5,920 bases of DNA, from positions 1-5,920 of the forward strand of contig JAAZCT010000210.1 in assembly GCA_012513165.1 (NCBI GenBank), written 5' to 3'. Source of the stretch: Actinomycetales bacterium. Its GTDB lineage: Bacteria > Actinomycetota > Actinomycetes > Propionibacteriales > Nocardioidaceae. Under the pieces are notes generated by a model that worked only from the letters and a program-made list of their open reading frames with translations, had not been told where the DNA came from and made no database searches. Below are positions 1 through 4,712 of the stretch, piece by piece; position 1 is the stretch's first letter, and the number at the start of each line of letters is the position of its first letter. The translations under genes were made by a program, and so were the position numbers.

Positions 1-764
1 GTCCGGCCCCGGCCATTCCGCATCCGGGCATGCTTGATCCTAGGCGAAAGCACCTGTATGCCAACAAACCGACTGCTCCAGTAGTGGCGGCGCAACCACC
101 CATACCGGTGGAGGCTGCGCCATCGGTTGAAAAGGTGGATTTAGCAGCACAGAAACACATGTCAGAAACTATTGTGACGTTGAAGTCAGAACGTGACGCC
201 TTGAGCCAAGAAGCTCAACAACTTCGTGTCCGAGCGCTGGAGCTTCAGAAGAAACTCACGCATGCGCAAAACGAGACAAAGCGACTGCGCACTAAGCAAC
301 GCAAGACCATGCAGCAGGCTAAGCAAGATGCCCGAAGCGAGCAGCGAACCGATAACGTCCTATTCGCGGACGCCGAGCAACAATTTAGGCACGATATTTA
401 CACGGTTTGGGTGAGTAAGATTCCCGCCCAAGACAAGGCTCGCTTGCAGATCCCGGAATACGAGTTGAGTGGACACTTCCTTGAAACGCTCAGCACCCAT
501 ACGCCAGACATTAAAAAGAAGGCGCTAGAAGTGGTTGTCGAGGTATTGACCGGTACAGCCGAAAGATCGTCCGGCAGAGATGTCCATCCTTTGCGTGGGG
601 GGAGTCCGTCCGCACCGCCCGTGACAAGGAACAACGGTTTTGAAACGTGCATGCGCGTTGCAGTGAAGATCGGCGCGCCGCGTGCCCCGCGTCTTCACTA
701 TTGGAAAGGCGGCGATGTGCTTGAACTGAGCAGCGTTCGCCTGCACGACGATATGCAGCCCTGA
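1..764 (+). CDS. Coiled-coil protein of unknown function, 3' portion (5'-partial)
   Basis: I do not recognise a named family. The reading frame is open to the left edge. The first ATG (base 30) lies inside a Pro/Ala-rich stretch (PAPAIPHPG before it, then APVVAAQPPIPVEAAP), and I see no Shine-Dalgarno there, so the gene probably starts upstream. Counting from that ATG gives 244 residues: a Pro-rich linker (about 12-32), a charged Lys/Glu/Gln/Arg-rich helix that looks like a coiled coil (about 45-108), and a compact C-terminal domain (about 112-244). The domain carries FRHDIYTVW, RDVHPLR (183-189), a Cys-Met-Arg segment, RLHYW (221-225) and ELSSVRLHDD (232-241). From memory, similar HPLR...RLHYW...ELS-V--HDD tails occur in other actinobacterial hypothetical proteins, but I cannot name the domain. 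No signal peptide or membrane segment is visible, so it is probably cytoplasmic. It converges on the macrodomain remnant with a 6-bp gap. That the gene is real is fairly sure; its function is unknown. Confidence 0.72.
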   Translation, partial: PAPAIPHPGMLDPRRKHLYANKPTAPVVAAQPPIPVEAAPSVEKVDLAAQKHMSETIVTLKSERDALSQEAQQLRVRALELQKKLTHAQNETKRLRTKQRKTMQQAKQDARSEQRTDNVLFADAEQQFRHDIYTVWVSKIPAQDKARLQIPEYELSGHFLETLSTHTPDIKKKALEVVVEVLTGTAERSSGRDVHPLRGGSPSAPPVTRNNGFETCMRVAVKIGAPRAPRLHYWKGGDVLELSSVRLHDDMQP

Positions 765-770
765 GAGCGG

Positions 771-1184
771 TCACAAATCGAACAGAGTAGGTTCCTCGTC
801 GGGGTCTTGGTCGGTTTCTTCACCGTCGGGAACCCACAACTCGATCTCGATGGGGAGATCACCGAGGTGTTTTTGAATGAGTGGCCAAACGTCGGCCCAA
901 TCGAGGCCGCCTAGGCCGCAACCCAAGGGCGGCAGCGCAAGACTCGTGATTCCCCACTCCTGGTAGTGGTCCCGCAGGATTTTCAGACCGTCATCAACCC
1001 ACTCGATTTGGGACGGTCTACGCCAGTCGTTCTTCGTGGGGAAATTCAGGACGAGTTCCAGATTTGGCTTGTTTTTCTTTGGGGTCGAAGCAAACACATA
1101 TGGAACGCCCGGTTTTACCTCCCCACGAGCACAACGGTTCTCGTAGTCTCGGTAGTTTGAATCGCACTGGGTATAGTTTATGAT
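771..1184 (-). pseudogene. Macrodomain (DarG-like) protein, 5'-truncated remnant
   Basis: The translated minus strand matches the C-terminal two thirds of the single-domain macro proteins and of the DarG antitoxin macrodomain. These bind ADP-ribose or remove it from targets. Visible in order are NYRDYENRCARGEVKPG, LNFPTKNDWRRPS, a helix VDDGLKILRD and the ligand loop LPPLGCGLGGLDW, then an acidic tail ending TLFDL. The usual N-terminus is absent: there is no GD(I/L) strand and no VNTVNxxGVMGKGIA loop, which carry the Asp and Asn residues that bind the adenosine and distal ribose. The open frame ends at a TAA at 1185-1187, and recognisable homology ends near 1160. The only usable in-frame start is a GTG at 1097, without a Shine-Dalgarno; it would give 108 residues starting in the middle of the fold. 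No DarT-type toxin gene is present here. I read it as an inactive remnant; expression of a short product cannot be excluded. Confidence 0.78.
1157..1184 (+). promoter_or_regulatory. Putative sigma70-type promoter for the small-gene pair
   Basis: TTGAAT (1157-1162), a 16-bp spacer and TATGAT (1179-1184) sit in an AT-rich patch. The -35 matches consensus at 4 of 6 positions and the -10 at 5 of 6. Transcription would start near 1191, about 30 bases before the ATG at 1221. The remnant macrodomain frame ends inside this element. Confidence 0.55.
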
Positions 1185-1220
1185 TTATTTAGAGTATTTT
1201 TTCCATAGAGAGGACTTCAG

Positions 1221-1340
1221 ATGGGACGCCCACCGGGATCGAAGAACCGAACACCTCGCGAACTTCTGGCGGAGGCCAAGCGATTAGAGGAGAAGGCGAA
1301 ATTGAAGGCGCGGATTGAAAAACTGCAGAAAAAGAATTAG
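1221..1340 (+). CDS. Small basic AT-hook-like protein (39 aa)
   Basis: This 39-residue product starts MGRPPGSKNRTPRELL and continues as a highly charged Ala/Lys/Glu/Leu helix ending EKLQKKN. GRPPGSK fits the AT-hook core (G-R-P flanked by basic residues), which inserts into the minor groove of AT-rich DNA. The C-terminal half could form an amphipathic or coiled-coil helix, about residues 13-38. The start is supported by AGAGGAC 6-12 bases before the ATG and by the promoter at 1157-1184. Proteins of this form (GRPxGSKN followed by a short charged helix) are common in mobile elements and phages. It is probably co-transcribed with the zinc-ribbon-like gene 58 bp downstream. A DNA-binding accessory role is inferred from the motif alone. 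Confidence 0.6.
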   Translation: MGRPPGSKNRTPRELLAEAKRLEEKAKLKARIEKLQKKN

Positions 1341-1344
1341 CCAG

Positions 1345-1368
1345 TTCCGATGGTTGTCAACATCGGAA
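1345..1368. repeat. Perfect 8-bp inverted repeat between the two small genes
   Basis: TTCCGATG (1345-1352) and CATCGGAA (1361-1368) are exact inverted copies around an 8-base centre, GTTGTCAA. The repeat starts 4 bases after the stop of the AT-hook-like gene and ends 30 bases before the next start codon. No T-run follows, so it is not a typical intrinsic terminator. It could be an operator or an intergenic mRNA hairpin. Confidence 0.6.
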
Positions 1369-1398
1369 TGGTGGAGTTGCAGAAAAGGGGAAGGAATT

Positions 1399-1527
1399 AT
1401 GGGTAATCGGTTTCCTGACGTCGATTGGTTCTGCGATCGCTGTGATGCGCATCTAAATAGTCAGATCGATTTCGACGACGGTCCAGACGGTCGTTCGTCA
1501 GATTTGTTGGTTAAAGACTTAGCCTGA
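1399..1527 (+). CDS. Small zinc-ribbon-like protein with one CxxC (42 aa)
   Basis: The product starts MGNRFPDVDWFCDRCDAHL. The start is set by a strong GGGGAAGGAA ribosome binding site 5-8 bases upstream; a longer in-frame TTG start at 1315 would overlap the preceding gene and is not needed. The segment FPxxDWFCDxCxxxLNxQxxFDD matches the first half of small zinc-ribbon proteins I know from mobile elements, where FDD is followed by roughly HKYxWKCTxCGxxNSI carrying the second CxxC. Here FDD is followed by GPDGRSSDLLVKDLA and a stop, so only two of the four zinc ligands remain. No other downstream frame restores the second half. A tandem GACGGTC repeat lies exactly at the divergence point. It is therefore either 3'-truncated or a divergent form needing dimerisation to bind metal. 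It probably shares the promoter at 1157. Function unknown. Confidence 0.55.
   Translation: MGNRFPDVDWFCDRCDAHLNSQIDFDDGPDGRSSDLLVKDLA
1477..1492. repeat. Short tandem repeat GACGGTC-CA-GACGGTC
   Basis: Two exact copies of GACGGTC (1477-1483 and 1486-1492) are separated by CA, giving a 9-bp period. The repeat encodes the DDGPDG part of the small zinc-ribbon-like protein, where its similarity to its relatives ends. It could reflect slippage or a repaired break, or be chance. Confidence 0.45.
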
Positions 1528-1566
1528 ATTCGACTGCTGTGTCGATGCTTAGAATCGCGATCCGTT

Positions 1567-1580
1567 CGAGGTCGTCCTCG
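1567..1580. terminator. Possible weak hairpin between convergent genes
   Basis: CGAGG-TCGT-CCTCG forms a 5-bp GC-rich stem with a 4-base loop in the 74-bp gap between the zinc-ribbon-like gene (+) and the transporter gene (-). It has no T-tract on either strand. It is well placed to act as a transcription barrier for both, but the stem is short and this could be chance. Confidence 0.25.
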
Positions 1581-1601
1581 GTGAGCGGCTAGTTCGCAGG
1601 T

Positions 1602-2561
1602 TTAGTGTGGCGCGAGCTCGTCCGGCGCATCGGGCACGACAGGCTCAGGGGTGATCGGCGCGCTGGGGTCGCTCTGAGAAATCCGCCCGCCCGTGGCGGC
1701 CAGCCAGCATCCGAGCAACACCACCGGGAACCCGATCAGCAGGCCCGCGGTGATCGGCTCGGCCAACAACACCGCGCCAAGCGCAATTGCCACGATCGGG
1801 TTGATGTAAGTGAATAACGGGGCTCGCACGGGCCCGACTTCACGAATCAGCGCGAAGAACGCGATGAACGCCAACGCCGTGCAAATCACGCCGAGCAACA
1901 CGAGCGCCACCGTGGAACGGGTGGTGGGCACCTCGTGCGAAGTCAGGAACGCGATCGGGAGATAAGCGGTGCCGATGGCCAACAGCGCGATCGTGATCGT
2001 CCCTAAAGACGGAATATGCGACAGCTTGATCGCAATCACGAACGGCGCGATCGCGTAGAACATCGCGGTCAACAGCACCTCGCCGATGGCAATGGCGCTT
2101 CCGGGTTCGCGCGGAACCAGCCCTGGGCCAGCCACCACGATCCCAACGCCCGCGAACCCGATCGCGAGACCCAACAGCCGCAAGGGTGCCAGAGCCGAGC
2201 GGTCGCCTCGGGTGAGTGCGATCAACACGCTGAACAGCGGCACCGTCGCTACGAGTAGGCCCGTCGTGCCGGACGTCAGTTGCGTCTCGGCGTGGCTCAG
2301 TAGATAGAACGGCGCAGCCATTTCAACGAGCCCGAACACTAATACCCACGGCCAGAGTTTCCAGGCTTCCTTCAACGCACCTGCGCGCAAGGCGAACGGC
2401 AAGAGCACAAATCCGCCGATGAGCGTGCGCCCCGCAACGACCGCGGCGGGGGAGAAGGAATCGACGGCCTCTTTGATGAACAGGTACGGCAAGCCCCACA
2501 CGATCGCCATCACGCTGAACAGGAGCCAGCCTCTGCGCGTGAACCTGCTGTGGGTGTTCAT
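1602..2561 (-). CDS. EamA/DMT-superfamily transporter (10 TM)
   Basis: This 319-residue inner-membrane protein has the drug/metabolite transporter architecture: two EamA repeats of five helices each. Approximate membrane segments are 12-30, 37-57, 69-89, 97-117, 126-146, 157-179, 186-206, 217-237, 247-267 and 271-290. Typical EamA features are the N-terminal WGLPYLFIKEA segment, the GR in AGRTLIGG, and FTYINPIVAIALGAVLLAEPIT near the end. The last ~25 residues form a hydrophilic Pro/Asp/Glu tail, probably cytoplasmic. The length is normal for the family (about 290-320). The start is supported by AGGAAGAA at 2567-2574, 5 bases from the ATG. Members export or import amino acids, metabolites or toxic compounds; the substrate cannot be told from sequence. 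It lies 59 bp downstream of the antitoxin gene on the same strand, so read-through is possible, but its base composition resembles the right-hand genes and not the toxin gene. Confidence 0.93.
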   Translation of the reverse strand: MNTHSRFTRRGWLLFSVMAIVWGLPYLFIKEAVDSFSPAAVVAGRTLIGGFVLLPFALRAGALKEAWKLWPWVLVFGLVEMAAPFYLLSHAETQLTSGTTGLLVATVPLFSVLIALTRGDRSALAPLRLLGLAIGFAGVGIVVAGPGLVPREPGSAIAIGEVLLTAMFYAIAPFVIAIKLSHIPSLGTITIALLAIGTAYLPIAFLTSHEVPTTRSTVALVLLGVICTALAFIAFFALIREVGPVRAPLFTYINPIVAIALGAVLLAEPITAGLLIGFPVVLLGCWLAATGGRISQSDPSAPITPEPVVPDAPDELAPH

Positions 2562-2620
2562 GGGGCTTCTTCCTGCCCGGCCGTCTGGCGGGAGTGTTCA
2601 ATAGTGCGGTGAAGAACTGA

Positions 2621-2923
2621 CTATGCCACGGGGCGCAGTTCGAAACGTAGACCGAGTGCCGTGGTGACTTTCAGAATCGTGTTCCACGTGGGGTTGCCCT
2701 CGGCGGACAGCGCCTTGTAGAGGCCGTCGCGACTCATGCCAACGCGGCGAGCGAGCTCGCTCATGTTTTGTGAGCGAGCGATATCGCCTAAAGCGCGGGG
2801 AACTGCAGCCGGGTCTTCCGCGGATTCTTCAATTGCGATCTTCAAGTACAGCGCCATGTCTTCGACGGACTCTAGATAGTCCGCAACATTAAAAGGTGTG
2901 GCCTTCAGCCTACTTTTGTCCAT
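2621..2923 (-). CDS. XRE/HigA-type antitoxin of a type II TA pair
   Basis: The 100-residue protein matches the 'probable addiction module antidote' family: an N-terminal FNVADYLESVEDMALYLKIA segment, the conserved ALGDIARSQNM, and then a helix-turn-helix (about 54-73, MSELARRVGMSRDGLYKAL), followed by GNPTWNTILKVTTALGLRFEL. The family neutralises the RelE/Gp49-like toxin by direct binding, and its helix-turn-helix usually represses the operon. Length is normal. The start is clear: a perfect AGGAGG at 2930-2935 lies 6 bases before the ATG, inside the end of the toxin gene, and the two genes overlap by 14 bp. Toxin-first order is typical of higBA-like loci. No second DNA-binding or protease-recognition feature is visible. 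Family assignment is secure; the symbol is withheld because several related TA classes share this layout. Confidence 0.92.
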   Translation of the reverse strand: MDKSRLKATPFNVADYLESVEDMALYLKIAIEESAEDPAAVPRALGDIARSQNMSELARRVGMSRDGLYKALSAEGNPTWNTILKVTTALGLRFELRPVA

Positions 2924-3308
2924 TGTTTTCCTCCTGCTGATTTTGCTTCCAAGCGTTTGCTAACTTCTTCGCCTTTGTGATGTCAGCTTTCTGAGTTGAC
3001 TTGTCTCCACCGACCAAGAGCAACAGGAAGGATCCTTCCCATCTCAAGTAGTAGATTCGATGTCCTGGTCCGAAATGAACTCGATATTCCGAAATGCCAC
3101 TTCCGATAGGTCTCGAATCCCCAGTATTTCCAGCCGAAAGCCTGCGGATCCGTTGGAGGATTCGAAACTTGACTTCTTTGTCTCGAATGGTGTCGAACCA
3201 TTCATTAAACTCAGGTAGTGCGGCATATTCAGTTTTCGCCTTATGTCGATTATATCTGACAGAATCGATCTTGACTAATGAGATACTTGGTTTCTCGTCT
3301 TCACCCAT
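2910..3308 (-). CDS. RelE/HigB-like (Gp49 family) toxin of a type II TA pair
   Basis: The core, from about FNEWFDTIRDKEVKFRI onward, fits the RelE/ParE-superfamily toxins of the Gp49/HigB kind. It has RIRRLSAGNTGD, then ISEYRVHFGPGHRIYYLR, the hydrophobic strand FLLLLVGGDKSTQ and the end helix ADITKAKKLANAW. Related toxins are mRNA endonucleases, often ribosome-dependent, that stop translation until the antitoxin binds them. From the ATG at 3308 the product is 132 residues, about 30 longer than usual because of an N-terminal extension (SISLVKIDSVRYNRHKAKTEYAAL); a GTG at 3329 would add 7 more. Neither start has a good Shine-Dalgarno, which keeps toxin translation low compared with the AGGAGG-led antitoxin. 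The C-terminus is Gln/Lys/Asn-rich (QNQQEENNGQK). The gene is clearly AT-richer than its neighbours, suggesting acquisition. It is divergent from the GAF regulator gene. Confidence 0.9.
   Translation of the reverse strand: MGEDEKPSISLVKIDSVRYNRHKAKTEYAALPEFNEWFDTIRDKEVKFRILQRIRRLSAGNTGDSRPIGSGISEYRVHFGPGHRIYYLRWEGSFLLLLVGGDKSTQKADITKAKKLANAWKQNQQEENNGQK
2930..2935 (-). promoter_or_regulatory. Consensus Shine-Dalgarno of the antitoxin gene
   Basis: On the minus strand this is AGGAGG, 6 bases before the antitoxin ATG and inside the last codons of the toxin gene. It fixes the antitoxin start and should give much stronger antitoxin than toxin translation from a shared mRNA. Confidence 0.85.
3249..3277 (-). 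promoter_or_regulatory. Possible internal promoter within the toxin gene
   Basis: Reading the minus strand, TAGTCA (3277-3272) is followed by 17 bp and an exact TATAAT (3254-3249). Transcripts would start near 3242, after the toxin start codon and with no in-frame toxin start codon soon after, so they would supply antitoxin only. The -35 matches just 4 of 6 positions and the segment also codes for protein, so chance is a real alternative. Confidence 0.3.
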
Positions 3309-3425
3309 AGGTCTGAAGGTATGTGCCACGGAGTCTCTTGCCTACGAGAGGAACGCAGCCTGTGGATGAACGATTCAGGTTGTGCAGTGGTGGCGGAAAG
3401 CGCTGGAATGGCGTCTACTAGATAG

Positions 3426-4616
3426 ATGAACGAGCAGATGCGCACCGAGGTCGCCGACTCGTGGCATCGCTCTGTGGCTGCAGGGGTCGAACGAGAGGAC
3501 GTCGAGGCCCCGATCACCCTCGATACCTCCACCCTGCGCGAACACCGCGCCGCCCACCCGCTCGCGCGCGTATTCCCACTGCTCGACGACGTGCTCGGCC
3601 AAGCGGCCCGCGACTGCAACGCACTCATGGCGGTATCCGACGAAGCCGGCCAACTGTTGTGGGTGTGCGGCACCTCAGAGACGCTGCGCAAAGCCGACCG
3701 AATGGGTTTCGTCGAAGGAAGCAACTGGGGCGAAGGGTTCGCGGGAACCAGCGCACCGGGTCTCGCGCTGCGGCTCGACAAGCCCATCAGCGTGGTCCGT
3801 TCCGAACACTTTCGCCAATCGGTGAAGGACTGGAGTTGCGCCGCGATTCCGATTCACGAGCCCGGGTCCTCGCGACTGCTCGGCGTCCTCGACATCACCG
3901 GCGGAGACGAGATCGTGGTGCCGCAAACGCTCGCGCTCGTGCGGGCCGCCGCCCGATTGGCCGAAGCGGAACTAGCGCGTGAACTGCCACCTGAAGTCGC
4001 TCCAGCTGCCGGTATTGGCATGCAAGTCAGCCTCGAATCGTTGGGCCGCAGAGAGTCGCTCATCTCGATCTCGGACGGCCGCGGCCGCCAAGCCAAGTTC
4101 CGACTCTCGCCGAGGCACAGCGAGATCGTGTTGCTTTTGGCTGCAGCGCCGCGCGGACTCTCGGGCGACGAGATGATGGTGTTGCTTTACGAGGAAGACC
4201 CCGCTCCCGCCACCTTGCGGGCCGAACTCAAACGACTGCGTGATCTGTTGGGCGACGAACTCTTACGCTCGCGCCCCTACCGGCTCGATGCGAGCGTGAG
4301 CGGTGACTGGCTCGATGTGGAGGGGCGGCTCGCATCGGGTGACCTGCGCGGCGCGATGCAGCGATACCTCGGGCCGCTGTTGCCCAGATCCACCGGCCCG
4401 GGCATTGTGCGTTTGCGCGACGGTCTGCACGAATCGCTGCGAGCCGCGCTGTTCGCCAGCCGGGAACCGGACCTCATGTCGGCCTGGACGAGATCCTCGT
4501 GGGGCCAAGACGACTACGAAATGTGGTTGGCGCAGCGAGAATGCGCGAGCCCTGCCTCACCGCTTTTGCCACTGATCAACGGGCAAATCGCGCGTCTGGA
4601 CCGAGAGTTCAGCTGA
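3426..4616 (+). CDS. GAF-domain transcriptional regulator with C-terminal winged helix
   Basis: This 396-residue cytoplasmic regulator resembles the sensor half of AcoR-type activators. Residues 10-20 carry the ADSWHRSVAAG signature seen before such GAF domains. A GAF domain follows (about 55-160), with the diagnostic run GSNWGEGFAGTSAPGLAL, then VVRSEHFRQSVKDWSCAAIPIHEP and LLGVLDITGG. The sigma-54 AAA+ module (GAFTGA) and Fis-type helix of AcoR are absent. Instead, about 223-300 looks like a winged helix (FRLSPRHSEIVLLLAAAP...LRAELKRLRDLLG...YRLDA), and 300-340 looks like the start of a SARP/BTAD-like region (GDLRGAMQRYLGPLLPRSTGPGI...LR). Such proteins are common in Actinobacteria beside aldehyde dehydrogenase genes. 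An in-frame TAG at 3423-3425 fixes ATG 3426 as the earliest start; no Shine-Dalgarno precedes it, so translation may be leaderless. ATG 3438 is an alternative. It probably binds a small ligand and controls the dehydrogenase gene 96 bp downstream. Confidence 0.88.
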   Translation: MNEQMRTEVADSWHRSVAAGVEREDVEAPITLDTSTLREHRAAHPLARVFPLLDDVLGQAARDCNALMAVSDEAGQLLWVCGTSETLRKADRMGFVEGSNWGEGFAGTSAPGLALRLDKPISVVRSEHFRQSVKDWSCAAIPIHEPGSSRLLGVLDITGGDEIVVPQTLALVRAAARLAEAELARELPPEVAPAAGIGMQVSLESLGRRESLISISDGRGRQAKFRLSPRHSEIVLLLAAAPRGLSGDEMMVLLYEEDPAPATLRAELKRLRDLLGDELLRSRPYRLDASVSGDWLDVEGRLASGDLRGAMQRYLGPLLPRSTGPGIVRLRDGLHESLRAALFASREPDLMSAWTRSSWGQDDYEMWLAQRECASPASPLLPLINGQIARLDREFS

Positions 4617-4626
4617 CGCAACCTTG

Positions 4627-4640
4627 TTGCAACGTTCCAA
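4627..4640. promoter_or_regulatory. Candidate operator dyad TTGCAACGTTCCAA
   Basis: This 14-bp near-palindrome is symmetric at 12 of 14 positions around AACGTT. It lies 11 bases after the regulator stop and 72 before the dehydrogenase ATG. A second small inverted repeat, GCAAC-CTT-GTTGC (4618-4630), overlaps its left edge. It is the best candidate site here for the GAF regulator or another local factor; which protein binds is unknown. Confidence 0.45.
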
Positions 4641-4651
4641 GTCATAACGTG

Positions 4652-4667
4652 TGTGATACGCATCACA
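4652..4667. promoter_or_regulatory. CRP/GlxR-type binding site TGTGATACGCATCACA
   Basis: TGTGA-N6-TCACA is an exact match to the half-sites used by CRP-family regulators, including actinobacterial GlxR/CRP. The perfect symmetry extends to TGTGAT/ATCACA. The centre lies about 53 bases before the dehydrogenase ATG. I could not place the core promoter confidently, so activation and repression remain equally open. Confidence 0.65.
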
Positions 4668-4712
4668 TCGAGGCGTAGTCAGGCCACATCACCGCGTTGA
4701 AGGAGCAGCACC

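Noticed and set aside
771..1097. Calling the macrodomain frame an intact small gene from GTG 1097
   Set aside because: The GTG lies mid-domain, has no Shine-Dalgarno, and conserved macrodomain sequence continues upstream of it to about 1160.
3044..3226. Minus-strand ATG frame (60 codons) just downstream of the possible internal promoter in the toxin gene
   Set aside because: It is out of frame with the toxin and shows no domain; the toxin frame is strongly conserved across the same bases.
3358..3378. Small nested dyad (CCTG...TGAA-CGA-TTCA...CAGG) in the divergent gap before the regulator gene
   Set aside because: Arms of only 4 bp; considered as a TA operator but too weak to call without comparative data.
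3380..3409. TTGTGC-N18-TGGAAT as a promoter for the GAF regulator gene
   Set aside because: Both hexamers match consensus poorly (about 4 of 6 at most), so I did not annotate it.
3275..3787. Minus-strand open frame (170 codons) spanning the regulator start and the toxin start
   Set aside because: Ser/Arg/Ala-rich low-information translation that overlaps two well-supported genes and their divergent intergenic region.
3461..3982. Plus-strand open frame (173 codons) inside the GAF regulator gene
   Set aside because: Arg/Pro-rich out-of-frame translation; the overlapping frame has a clear GAF domain.
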